From NCBI GenBank assembly GCA_028023455.1, contig JAQFVV010012510.1, positions 1,118,001 through 1,182,000 of the forward strand: a DNA stretch of 64,000 bases. The letters are read 5' to 3'. This document shows positions 1-10,383 of the stretch, piece after piece. The notes beneath the pieces were generated by a model, which saw only the letters and a list, made by a program, of their open reading frames with translations, was not told the DNA's origin and searched no databases. Position 1 is the first letter of the stretch. Every line of letters begins with the position of its first letter. This stretch comes from Epiperipatus broadwayi. Its lineage: Eukaryota; Onychophora; Udeonychophora; Euonychophora; Peripatidae. Position numbers and translations under genes: made by a program.

Positions 1-162
1 GGGTTCCCCTCTTTTCTTCCAGAGCGCAAGCTTGTGGTTAAAACACCTGTAGAGGTCCCTACTATCGCATGTTATACGCATATTGTCGAGGTTATAGCCT
101 CAGTAAATATTACTCACAGTATATATATAAATGTGCTCCCTCAGTTTATTATTAATAACTAA
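1..162 (+). CDS. Short coding-like fragment at window edge, unidentified
   Basis: The frame starting at base 1 is open for 53 codons and ends at TAA 160-162. The first 110 bases are visibly richer in G+C than what follows. The peptide contains LPERKLVVKTP and PTIACYTHIVEV, so its composition looks like protein and not like translated AT-rich noise. A polypyrimidine run ending in CAG at about 10-22 could be a splice acceptor. It may be the 3' end of a host exon or of a retroelement ORF that begins outside the window. I do not recognise the family. Confidence 0.25.
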   Translation, partial: GFPSFLPERKLVVKTPVEVPTIACYTHIVEVIASVNITHSIYINVLPQFIINN

Positions 163-301
163 ATTTTTTATTTAAATTTGTTTTTGTTATAATCTTAATT
201 TATTTATGCATATTAAAACAAAAAAAATATTCATGTTAAACATATGTGCACGTTGAAAATTTTTATATATTAGCATTTTGACAATATGTATTCTATTGTA
301 A

Positions 302-422
302 ATTTTTTTTTCTTTTCTTTTCATATATCATGGCGTCGGCCGGGACGCGAACCCACAACCGTCTGCAACCAAGCACTTGCTTGCATGGCGACTGCGATAC
401 CTCTCGGCTAACAACGCAAGAC
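302..422 (-). mobile_element. Mini-SINE derived from a class II tRNA, with 13 bp TSD
   Basis: On the minus strand this is a tRNA-like body with an A box (TAGCCGAGAGGT) and a B box (GGTTCGCGTCC), followed by TGATATATGAAAA and an A-rich tail (the T-run at 303-320 on the plus strand). It is bounded by the direct repeat TATTCTATTGTAA at 289-301 and 423-435, the sign of insertion by target-primed reverse transcription. The long variable region suggests a Leu/Ser-type tRNA ancestor; the anticodon arm is too degenerate to assign. Related copies lie at 28219-28331 and about 49915-50025. Confidence 0.8.
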
Positions 423-435
423 TATTCTATTGTAA

Positions 436-885
436 TTAAAGTTTATCAACAAAATATGAGTTATTATTTAATGCTAGAAGAGTCTTGGAACAAAAGATAT
501 ATTCCACAGCTTCATCGTATTGAGTTTTTCTATTTGTAAGAAAGTCTCTCATATTTATATGATATTTTATTTCATAAAAAAAAACAAAAGATTCAAAATA
601 AAATCATGTTCCAACGTGAAGAAATAGTTTTCATTAATAAATAAAATAAAAGATATAAGAAAAACAATGCCAACAAAACAGTATTTACTTTTAACATCTA
701 ATATCACATCAGCTCAAGATCTGGAATTTATTTTTTATGATTTAATGCAAAATACAATTGGCATTATGCATCTTTATTCATATATATTCACTCTTCACAT
801 TATCAAAAACGAAATAAATTTAGTCTAAGTAAATGTTTTTGTTTAATTTTTCGTGATTTATTTTTGAAATATGATTTTTTTCCCT
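436..885. other. AT-rich stretch without recognised features
   Basis: No ORF of protein-like composition, no repeat shared with the rest of the window, and no RNA gene could be seen here. Confidence 0.6.
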
Positions 886-1100
886 ACAATACAGGCTTTT
901 TCATACCTGCACTTATATATGTAATATACAGGGGGTTTGAACTCAGACATTCAATTCACTCGACCCTCAACCATCCATGCTATCTCATACCGCTGATACA
1001 CTTCATCATATACATGGCGAAAAGATAAATAATAACCAATACATGTACTTCGTGTTAAACCAGCACTCGTCAGTTGGTACAGATTCTAATCTCCACACAT
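886..1100 (-). repeat. SINE-like repeat with B box and hammerhead-like segment
   Basis: On the minus strand this repeat runs from a hammerhead-like motif (1036-1077) into a tRNA-like segment whose B-box-like sequence is GAGTTCAAACCCC. The tRNA-like part (about 890-1010) is shared with 42430-42560, where the B box is better preserved (GAGTTCGGATCC). The hammerhead part is shared with 21621-21679. No clear TSD was found, so the ends are approximate. The open frame over 977-1288 is read through this repeat and is probably not a gene. Confidence 0.5.
1036..1077 (-). ncRNA. Hammerhead-ribozyme-like motif, degenerate copy
   Basis: Minus strand: CCAA, then CTGACGA, then a hairpin beginning GTGCTGG and closing with CAC, then GAAG, a short palindrome, and TTGG that can pair with CCAA as stem I. 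The CUGANGA box is intact. The second box reads GAAG instead of GAAA, and stem II is partly decayed. The better copy at 21621-21679 makes the homology convincing. Confidence 0.4.
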
Positions 1101-1689
1101 ATACACAATCAAAAGCTCAGCTTATATTAAGAAATAGAAAATCTTCATACTTTAATGGACAGGCTTCAAACACTCCACTCCACAACTCTTCAGCCGTCCA
1201 TTTCATTGAAAATCTGATGATGGAATGCTCAAAGCCCACCTTAATGCCAACCTTCATTTGTAAATTGTATAATAAATGCTTTGAATAATCACAATGTTTA
1301 CATTGGCGGTGATATTTTTTTTCATATTTTTTTTTCAACGTGCAGGATTTCCCTTGATTCGAATTTATTCATTTAGCCTGAGAGCTAGAATGAGTTTAAA
1401 ATATGTATATAAACAATAATTATATCTTTCTGAGTTTGTTAATAATAAAATTAAAATAAATAAAATAACATATTAAGTGATTGCTCATCTATACTTACTT
1501 TTTCTAATTTTTGAGAAACATCTGTAAATTTCTTATGCATCTTGATACGTTCCTATCAATTAATAATATATGACATTATATTTTAATAGATACATTTATA
1601 TTTTTATTTAAAAAACAAGAATTTACCCATTATATTAAGAATTATAGACAAAAAATAAAGATTAAAAAAAAATCTCAGATGAATTAGAT
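1101..1689. other. AT-rich stretch without recognised features
   Basis: Contains the tail of an open frame that starts in the SINE-like repeat, and otherwise simple AT-rich sequence. Nothing further can be supported. Confidence 0.5.
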
Positions 1690-2480
1690 GGATTTACAAA
1701 ACACAGAACAGACATACAGCAGAAGCAATCACAAAGCAAAGAGGTTGCTGACTTTAATTCAAAGAAAACAACCAGTAATTGACATATATGACATAAATTA
1801 TAAGGAAGTAATGATACATAATTTTCTCAATAATATCTCTGATGACTCACAATTAGGTGTGAGAGCATGTGGAGAAATTAAAACCTGACGAAAACCATAA
1901 GATGTAACCGTAAAAAGACGCAGTACAGTAAGCACAATTATAGCAAATTATAAAAATCAAATAATAGATTAAAAAACAGCTAAAATAAATATTAATTTGT
2001 GAGTATATACTATTGACTTAATATACGCAGATGATATATTAATTAAAAAGATGAATAGGTATAATAATCAAGATTAGAACTGCTAAACAAAGAAGCAAAG
2101 AGATATGGGTTGTGCACATTTCTTAAATAAAAATAATTGTGATGGGGAGGGATCTAAATTGATGCTACTAAACAGACAACATGTATCTTGAAAGCAAAAT
2201 CATTAATGATCTAGATTTCCAAAAATAAGAAGAAAAAAACTAAGAATATCCAAAACAAAAATATATTTATTATCTGAGAATGAGGTTTGGATAAGCCAAA
2301 AAATCATTGACCATATGCATATTTATTAATGATATATGGATTTATGGCAAGAAACTAAATGAGAGAAAAAAAGAAAGAACATAGAAATTTCAATTAAAAA
2401 ATCAAAGAAAGAAAGCTGCAATAGTTTGGTTATATCCATTGAATAATTGATAATTGAAAAGTAAAATCTTTTATTTTAGC
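1690..2480 (+). pseudogene. Decayed reverse transcriptase fragment (LINE-like)
   Basis: Around 2010-2050 the plus strand reads TIDLIYADDILIKK, which matches the YADD catalytic box of reverse transcriptases with hydrophobic residues on both sides. The following 400 bases keep patches of protein-like sequence such as SKLMLLNRQ, broken by frequent stops and frame changes. A 66-codon open frame at 1688-1888 lies just upstream. It is probably the RT half of an old LINE; the clade cannot be told. Confidence 0.4.
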
Positions 2481-3410
2481 ATATAAGGACTAAACAAAAG
2501 AGAATGACTACATAAGAAAGAACAAAAGAGAATGATATAAATGTAGTCTCTATTCACTTAACCTTTTTAGAGAAGATATACAGAACTAAAAATAATAATA
2601 AAAAAATAGTATATACTTTCAAGTATAAAGCGTATGCTGATCTCATTGATAATATAAAATAATATAATGTCTAATGTTTGTGAATGTTATAAACATATGA
2701 AATAATTCAAATATTTTTTTAAGTCAATAACATTTCGAATATAATGAAACTTATATTTTTTAATTTCCTGATTTTCTGTGAGAATACTGCAAATAAAATT
2801 TTAAAATATTTGCATATTGAATTACTCTCCTTCAATATGTGTTTATAATTCGATATTTTTCTAATCTTTTATGTATGTTAAAAATTAAAGAATAGATTAA
2901 ATAGTTTAAAATAAAATCTTAATCTGCTGCTTCTTTTAATCTGATGAATTAAAAAAATGTGTATTAGTTCAACTGAAAAAGTAATAGTAAATTTTCCATA
3001 TATTAAATTATCATATTTGAAAAAACTCACACTTTGTATATTTTTACATAATTGTTGATATTTCAGACGTGATTTCACTTCCATTTTGATATTTCTGTAA
3101 AAAAAAAAAAAAAAAGAATATCAACATCTAAATGGTATACACATATATAATATTAAAATATAAAAAATACTAAAACAGAATTTAAATATAAAATTTAGTA
3201 ATATTTATTGTACCAAGTACACTTTCAATGCTTTTGCCTCATTTTCACATCCTATTCATAGTTAGTCTGCGGAAAACGTTAATTTTTTGCTGATTTAAAT
3301 GCTATTTGATTTTTGGGTCATTACATTTTCATTTTATGTAAATAACTACACCTCTTTTATTTTATATTTGTTATCGTTTCATTCTTCGCACATAACTTTA
3401 ATAACATACT
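2481..3410. other. AT-rich stretch without recognised features
   Basis: Only A/T-rich sequence with a poly(A) run at about 3099-3114. No gene, RNA or shared repeat was recognised. Confidence 0.55.
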
Positions 3411-3426
3411 GATAACAATTATGCTA

Positions 3427-3735
3427 CACCACTAAATGTCACATGATAACCATCTCTTATGCTAGCACATAACTGTTATTAAACAGGCAAAATTCTCCAT
3501 ACAGTAGTGCCACTCAGTGCCAACCAGAGTAATCAATGGATGCTAGGTGCAGTGCTCTCAGATCCAAGGTTCCTCACTGATGAAGGCCACAAGCCAGAAA
3601 CTAGTCTGGGGATATTGCATAAGTAAGCACTAGATGGGGATTTTATGCATAAGCCTTCTGGCATCCATTGATTATTCTGGTTGGCACAGGATAGTACTAT
3701 TGTATGGAGAGTTTTGCCTGTTTAATAACAATTAT
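3427..3735. mobile_element. Foldback element F1 with hammerhead-like core
   Basis: Two inverted arms (about 3427-3541 antisense, about 3615-3735 sense) are near reverse complements. The arms contain TGCCAACCAGAGTAATCAATG and its complement. The sense body between them carries the motif AGTGCTCTCAGATCCAAGG and the hammerhead-like core at 3571-3612. ATAACAATTATG occurs on both sides, but the right copy also resembles the arm itself, so this TSD is ambiguous. Same family as 12201-13767, 22459-22931, 31814-32197, 46086-46315 and 52316-53180. Confidence 0.75.
3571..3612 (+). ncRNA. Hammerhead-ribozyme-like motif in foldback F1
   Basis: Reading 5' to 3': stem I strand TCCTCA (3571-3576), core box CTGATGA (3577-3583), a hairpin with GGC/GCC pairs (3585-3595), GAAA (3597-3600), a minimal stem III in ACTAGT, C17 at 3606 as the predicted cleavage site, then TGGGGA (3607-3612), which pairs with TCCTCA over six base pairs including one wobble. 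All core positions fit a type I hammerhead except 10.1-11.1, where an A-A mismatch replaces the usual G-C. Activity is therefore uncertain. Confidence 0.55.
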
Positions 3736-4059
3736 GGTTATGTTCTCTTTCATGATTATGAAAGACAGAAGAATTAAAGGGTTTGAACTTAATCTTAGAT
3801 TTTTTACATTAATGAATGGTGAGCCATTCTAGTTCTAATATTTGCCCTGGTCTCACCATAATATACCTATGGGCAGTCTTTTGACTGCAGATTATAGCAT
3901 AGACCACACTGGGCCAATCCAATGTTAAAATTTTATCCTTTGTGTTATTATTAAAGCACTGCAACAGAAAATAAAAATACAATTAAATAAACCAAGTATA
4001 CTATCAATGCATAAACATTATAATCATGGTTAACAAACAAATAAATAATACCAAGTATA

Positions 4060-4390
4060 AAATCGATAAATTGGATTGGCTTAATGTTGTGTATGTGATA
4101 AAATGCAGTGAATTGGACCGTCCATGAATATACTATGGTGAAAGAAAAGAAAATTTGAAGACCAGAATGATGCAGTATTCATTAATATATAAAAAAGCTA
4201 AAACTGATTTAACAAATGCATGTGTTTTATAAACATGAGAAGGACTATGGACATGGCTTTGATTCTGGTATTGTTAAGGTAATGTGTAGGGAAAGAAGCA
4301 ATAGAAAGTGAAAGATTAAAGAGGCTATGTTTATTGCACAAAATAAACACATTCAACTTAGTAAAAAGTGGGTTTTTAAAATTTTAACAG
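4060..4390 (+). pseudogene. GIY-YIG endonuclease remnant of a Penelope-like element
   Basis: The plus strand reads NVVYVIKC near 4083-4106, then a diverged YIG region (YYGERKENLKTRM) and, after a frame change, HEKDYGHGFDSGIV and KIKEAMFIAQNKHIQLSKKW. This order (NVVY-I-C, Y-GET/ERK-LKTR, H----GH-fD, KEA-fI) is the signature of the C-terminal GIY-YIG nuclease of Penelope-like retroelements, which nicks target DNA for insertion. The frame has several stops and shifts, so it is dead. No RT was found directly upstream; a foldback element lies at 3427-3735. Confidence 0.65.
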
Positions 4391-4510
4391 AAAAATACTG
4401 TTTTTGTTTGTTCATTTGTTTGATAATCATGATATCAATGCTTTCACACCAAAAGTATATTTGATTTATTTAATTTAATTTAATTTTTTATTTTCTATTA
4501 ATTTACAATT

Positions 4511-5012
4511 ATTATGTAATGTGACTTCTCCTTATACCGAGTCAGAAATCTCTCGGCAACTATGCCCAGAGAAACCTGTTAGCCACTTTATCTTCCCTTT
4601 CTATTTCCCTATCCTAAGTTTTCCCATAATCTGCTCTATCTCATTTCCACAACATAATCTCTGTCAACTCCATGGCCTTCATATCTAAATTCACCTTATC
4701 TTTTCCCAAATCCAGCATAAAAACCAATAACACACTTTCTGTATAATCACTTTGTTCATATTTATTCTTCCATAATTTCATTATTTGTACCCTTTCTGCA
4801 TCCAAGCATTTACATTGAATTAACGGATGTCTAATATTTATATGCCTTCCTTACACAACTTGCAGTAAATCACCCATATTTTTTCATTTATGTGTATATT
4901 CCTTGTTGCTAAAGATCCCATCGAGCCTTAAACAATAAACTACTTTCCTTACTATTATCATAAATTAACTCGCATGCAATGTTCCATTACCTTTCTCACC
5001 CATCTTGCTGCC
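4511..5012 (-). pseudogene. LINE family 2, 3'-terminal fragment with internal deletion
   Basis: This fragment matches the 3' part of the neighbouring copy (5013-6078) closely, including the region encoding the C-terminal zinc knuckle, but lacks about 200 bases of it near its 5' end. It ends on the left in a short ACATC-type tail (plus-strand ATGTAATGTG). Its 5' end directly abuts the 3' tail of the next copy, so two copies lie head to tail. Confidence 0.75.
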
Positions 5013-6078
5013 TGTGATGTGATGTGATGTATTTGGCTTCTCCTTAAATGAAATCAAGAATATCTCAGCAATTATGCCCAGATAAACCTGTTAGCCATTT
5101 TGTTCTCCATTCCCCATTCTTAAGTCTTCCCATATTCTGCCCCATCCCATTTTTACAACATAAACTTTGTCAACTATATGGCCTTTATATCTAAATCCTC
5201 CTTATCTCTTCGCAAACCCAACATAAAAATTAATAACTCACTTTCTGTATAGTCACTTTGTTCATGTCTATTCTCCCATAACTTCATTATCTGTACCCTT
5301 TCTGCTTTCAAGCATTTACATTCAATCAACAGGTATCTAATATTTTCTAAACCTTCCTTACACAATCTGCACACTAAATTATCCATGATTTTTCATTTAC
5401 ATGTATATTCTCTTGTTGCTAAAGATCCCGTTCGAGCCTTAAATAATAAACTACTTTCCTTACTATTATCATAAATTAACTCACATCCAATATTCCGTTT
5501 ACTTCTTTATATATTTAAACTCTTCTTACCCTCCATACTAGTTCTCCATCTCTCCAACTCCCTATTTTTATTAATGCTTCTATTCTTTTATCCCATTCCT
5601 TACCATTATAACCCTCAACAATCCTCCTAACACAATCATCCCACCTTTTATACAAGTATACTGATATAAATTCTTTATCCAAATCTTTCACATATCGCAT
5701 TACCTTTCTCACCCATCTTGTTACCTGTCCTTTACTCATAACCCAATTGAACACTATTTTTGCTATTCTTTTACTATCCATAAACTGCAACCTACCAAAC
5801 ATTTTCATTTTACTTTTTGCATCTCTCATATAAAAACATGACCATCTCATTTCTCCTTGAATTGCCTTCTTTGCTGTCCACATCTCTGCATCTATCGCAT
5901 GTCTTCCTACTTCCCTTTGTACTTTCTCTAAATAATCTAAAACCCTTTTACTAACACATAATGCATCATTACCATATGTTAACCCTGCTACTGCAACTCC
6001 CTTCCATACTATTCTAGCTACATCATATTTATTATATGAAAATACTGTTAGTTTCTTTACCTGCCCTACATTGCATAC
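5013..6078 (-). pseudogene. LINE family 2, 5'-truncated copy (C-terminal region)
   Basis: Minus-strand frames at 5883-5515 and 5386-5174 are homologous to the longer copy at 12666-13704. They encode the end of the RT ORF: a basic, tryptophan-rich segment (GEMRWSCFYMRDAKSKMK, MSKGQVTRWVRKVMRY) and a zinc knuckle CxxC...(H)...C around CRLCKEGLENIR, in which the histidine is replaced by tyrosine in this copy. The 3' end at 5013-5034 is a (TGATG)n tail on the plus strand. It is 5' truncated at about 6078, close to the truncation point of the 12666 copy. Confidence 0.8.
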
Positions 6079-6778
6079 ATAGAGACATCTATCTCTTTTA
6101 TATAAAATTAACTATAATCCAATAAAATCATACAATATTTTTAAAGCATAAAAAAACTGTGTAAATGTATATTATATAACTTTCCATTCATTAATCATTA
6201 GCCAATTATTAATTAAATTAATTTATTTTTTATACTTGTGCATACAATTATTTTTGTTATAATTAATGTAAATGGTTTCATATATATTCCTTCTATTAGG
6301 TTTATTAATATAATTTAGAGATTTTATATTTTTTACATAATCAATTTTATGTCGGTATTCTACATTATTAAGTTCTTTTGCTATTTCATCTAATTGTTTC
6401 CGCTAAGACCGTAGTAAACTATACTGTAAAGAGCAAAAGAACATAATAATGTGATTAATAGAAGAGATGATAGATCTGCCTTATATATTTATTATTTAAG
6501 ATAAGATATAATATTGATTGTGTAAAAAATATAAAATCTTTAAATTGTATTAAATAACTTAATAGAAGAAAGATATACAAAACAAAATTACATTAATTAG
6601 AACATATAAAAAACATCAATTGATTTAATTAATAATTGGCTAATGATTAATGAATGGAAAATTATATAATTTACATTTATAAAGTCTTTTTTTATGCATT
6701 TAAAATATTGTATGGTTTTAATGGGTTATAGTGAATTTTATATAAAAAAGATAGATGTCGCTATGTATGCAATGTAGA
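6079..6778. repeat. Large imperfect palindrome, arms about 310-350 bp
   Basis: Bases 6079-6390 are the imperfect reverse complement of 6432-6778. Examples are GATAGATGTC against GACATCTATC, the AGCAAAAGAAC/GTTCTTTTGCT pair next to the centre, and a long TGTAAAAAATATAAAATCT match. The spacer is about 40 bases. LINE family 2 copies in opposite orientation begin at both outer ends (5013-6078 minus, 6779-7405 plus), so the whole 4.5-7.4 kb block is an inverted duplication with a deletion in the right arm. No coding potential was seen. Confidence 0.75.
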
Positions 6779-7405
6779 TTGTTGATTTTTAGAATTGTTG
6801 AGTAGTTATAGTGGCAAGGAATGGGATAGAAGAATAGATGCATAAATAAAAAATAGGGAATTGGAGAGATGGAGAACTATTATGGAGAGTAAAAAGAATA
6901 AATATATGTAGAAGTAAACAGAATACAAGTCAATTTATGATAATAGCAAGGAAAGTAATTTACTGTTTAAGGCTCAAACAGGATCTTTAGCAACAAGGGA
7001 ATATACACATCAATGGAAAAACATGGGTGATTTTACCTGCAAGTTATGTAAAAAAGGCATATAAAATATTAGGAATTTGTTAAGTGAATGTAAAAAGCTG
7101 CAACCAGAAAAGATACAAATAATGAAATTGTGGAAGAATAAATATAAATATAGTGATTATACAGAATGTGGGTTCTTGGTTTTTATGCTGGGCTTGGAAA
7201 AAGGGGGATTTGGATATAAAGACCATGGAGTAGACAGAGATTATGTTGTGGAAATGGGATGGAGCAGGATAGAGAAAAATATGGCAAAACTTAGAGTGGG
7301 AAATAGAAAGGGAAGGTAGGGTGGTTAATAGGTTTCTCTGGGCATAATGATTGAGAAATTCCTGACTCTGAAAAAGGAGAAGACATAGTGCATTACATTC
7401 CATAA
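6779..7405 (+). pseudogene. LINE family 2, 3' fragment, right arm of the inverted block
   Basis: Homologous to the end of the LINE ORF and its 3' UTR (matching 13100-13690): the plus strand encodes the IRNLLSECKKLQPEKIQIMK region after a decayed zinc knuckle (TCKLCKKG), then runs through the same 3' UTR. About 470 bases present in the left-arm copy are missing at its 5' side. The open frame 7077-7319 is a surviving piece of the C-terminal ORF. Confidence 0.7.
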
Positions 7406-9243
7406 TTGTAAATTAGTTTAAGCACATTGAAATGGGCAAAAAATTAATATTTGCCGGAAAAAGCTTTTTTATGTGTATTATTATTATAAGTATTATTGCT
7501 GTTATATAAAGATATTTTATATTATATCATGTTATTTATTTAAATATATGTAAAAGCAGCATAATAGATTAAACTTTTTTCCACTTTTGATTATATATAA
7601 TTTAATATTTTGAAATAAGTTAAATATATAAGAATTAATAAATCAGAATTCTATTTTATAAATAAATTAAAATCTACAGTCAATGTGTTTTAAAATGCAG
7701 TAACTAATCAGATTAATCCTACTAGGCTGAAAGAGTGCAATAGTAAAAATGTCCATGCTATTTCTGACCAAAACATGGTTCTCTTATGGTCAGTTGCTCA
7801 GGTATTAATTAATAGCTGGACATCATAACTATACATGTTGAGGTATATATAAGTTATATATTTTTGGAGTTCATCCTTGTATGATATTTTATTATAAATA
7901 TACTGACATTTCAGCTTGATCACCCAAGCCATGAAACCAAAAAATCTATCATTTATATTTATAACCCAAGAAAATCTTTTTATCAACATATATATACATA
8001 TGTATCGAATGTACAAAATTAAAGTATAAACTAATTTAATGCTTAAAAATAATGATAATAAAATAAGAATAGTTATAATAGTAGTAATAATATATAAATA
8101 TTATTCATGGACTACTAAATCCAAATACATTACTTTAATTCACAAGTCGGGTTCATAAAAAATCAATTTTAACAAACTTCCAAACAACACCCCTTTCTCA
8201 TATTAATATCATTTATTGGTCGAACAAAAACTTGTTTCAATTTTTATTGCTAATTTTATTTTTTGCTATATAATTATTGTATAATAAATAGGAAGATATT
8301 AAATTGTTTGTTTGTGTATTTATTATTTATACATCTATAAAAAATAATTAAATTATTTTATTTTATTTTAAATATTTAAGTATGACTCAACAAAAACAGA
8401 GCTTTTCTTGCCTTAAAATATTAAAGATATTAATTTTTCATTTGGTAGTAAAAATAAATATATATATAAATTTAAAAATATTTCGGTCTGAAAAACATGT
8501 TTTGATCTGAAAGAATTTCTGAAGCCATCTGAACTTTGATATAAGCATTACATCATATTATCTATTTTATCATTTATATTAAATCAAACTTATTATAAAA
8601 ATTAAAAATTATTTAGTTTATAAATTAGAATAGAAGAATAATTAGAATAATTTGGATTAGCTCATTATCATTTAGTAATCTAAAATTCAGGCAATATTAT
8701 ATTTCAGCATGAATGCTAAAAATGTATTATCATCAAATATAATGTAGCTATAAATAGCACTTAATAAACAATGTGGAAGTACTGAATAATAGACTGAACA
8801 CTGGTCCATGATGATTAAAGAGAGAGAATGGCACTAAAGGAGATGACATACTCAAACGACATACAATGTAAGAAAAAATATTTCCTTAGTTCACATGAAT
8901 AGTCAAGACTGCATGAAAGATGGAGAATAATTTTAACCTGTAAGGAATTAAAGTTACAATGCAATAAATATACCTCAACCAAGGAGAATTTCCAGGAAGT
9001 TAAAGCTAGTGGAGTTTAAAAGAAATTCTAAATTAATCAACGATGAGGCCTGGCCTCTAAAACTGTCTTTGTATATTAACAATATAGACCTTTTGATGAG
9101 CATTGACTACAATTGTATTGAATACACCAAGCAGGAAGAATGACATGACTTGGCCTTGTAAATTCTCTAGTATGAATTGTTAGTAATTCATGTATATGTT
9201 TTTTTGTAATTATCTTGAATAAGGATATTTTTTTCCTTTAAAA
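7406..9243. other. Long AT-rich stretch without recognised genes
   Basis: Mostly simple A/T-rich sequence. A stretch near 9000-9060 (AATCAACGATGAGGCCTGG) weakly resembles 49290-49330, but the match is too short to define a repeat. Confidence 0.5.
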
Positions 9244-9364
9244 AAAGTACCGAAACTCCTAGTGAGCTATATGTAAACTAACTATCAGTAACTGTAAAAT
9301 GTAAAATGGACCCATATACATTCCAGCTTTGATCATATATAAACATACCATTTACTGACATATA
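9244..9364. repeat. Left arm of an inverted repeat around a mariner
   Basis: About 120 bases that are the imperfect reverse complement of 10264-10383. The best preserved blocks are CAGTGAGCTATATGTAAA-like sequence and ATTTACTGACAT. The mariner at 9383-10207 sits between the arms. Confidence 0.75.
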
Positions 9365-9382
9365 CACAGAGTTAATTAAATA

Positions 9383-10207
9383 CACAGGGGGACCCAAAAG
9401 TAACTGGAATTTTGTAATAAAAAATTATATATTTATTTTTTCTGTGTTACAAATTGAATGGCATTAAAAATTTAGACTATTTAATGGAATGCATCAATCT
9501 AAACCAGTTTGTCACTTTTCAAAATAGTCCAAAGTACTTGCAAAGTGTTGCATTTTAACTCATCCATCATCCTTTCCCCCCTCCCAGTTATAAGTCCACA
9601 AAAAAGAATTGAGACATTTTTTTCATTTGAAAGATTAAAAAGAAATCACATGAAGCAAGATTAGCAAATATGTCTGATAGATAAGCTAAGTCATGTTGAA
9701 TTTAATTAAAAAGTGTTTCACACTCAAGACTTTGAGAAATTACACTTTGTTGGGGTGAAGTTTGCACTATTTTCTTTGCCACAAAATGTGACTTTCATTT
9801 TACTGCATCATGTGACTGTTTTAGAACTTGCAGATCCAAATGCTTGATTGTTACAAATTAAATCTGAGAGAAAGTTGCTGTTTGTGTCAAAACAAATGGC
9901 ATTGTAATGGTTAATTTAACATTTCAATTAAACCACTCATAAACTTGTGCTTTTATGATATCAGCTTTTTTGTAATCTATTTCAAGGATTACAACTTTTT
10001 TCTTTGTTGTTTTCTATAAAGGAAAACAGAAATTCACATTGGTGAACTTTTTAGCCATTATAAAAAAATGATAAATACATAAAAAACACAAAAATGTGTT
10101 ACATGGCACCACAAGGGTTCCTGAAAAAATATGTCACAGCAGAGGTATATACTACAACAGATGCATACACCAGAGAATGATTCCATTTATTTTTGTGTCC
10201 CCTTTCA
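9383..10207 (-). mobile_element. Mariner element, internally deleted and decayed
   Basis: The terminal inverted repeats start CACAGGGGGACCCAAAAG on the left and TGAAAGGGGACACAAAAA on the right (read inward), flanked by TA at 9381-9382 and 10208-10209 as expected for Tc1/mariner. The minus strand encodes remnants of transposase: KVVILEIDYKKADIIKAQVY with EWF (helix-turn-helix region), then NLASCDFFLI (the block around the third catalytic Asp) and LDYFEK...DRCI-like C-terminal sequence. The middle of the catalytic domain is missing and stops are frequent, so the element is dead. At 825 bp it is shorter than the usual 1.3 kb. Confidence 0.8.
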
Positions 10208-10263
10208 TATACTAATGTAATTTCAAGACAACTATAAGATGTTCAGAAATCACTGCATGTAAG

Positions 10264-10383
10264 TATGTCAGTAAATAGTACATTTATATACAATCAAAGC
10301 AAAGTGTAGGTGGGCTTATTCTATATTTTACATTTGCTGACACTTACTTTACATATAGCTCACTGGGAGTTTTCAGTACTTTC
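10264..10383. repeat. Right arm of the inverted repeat around the mariner
   Basis: Reverse complement of 9244-9364. Without the mariner the two arms would form a palindromic MITE-like element of about 300 bp. Confidence 0.75.
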
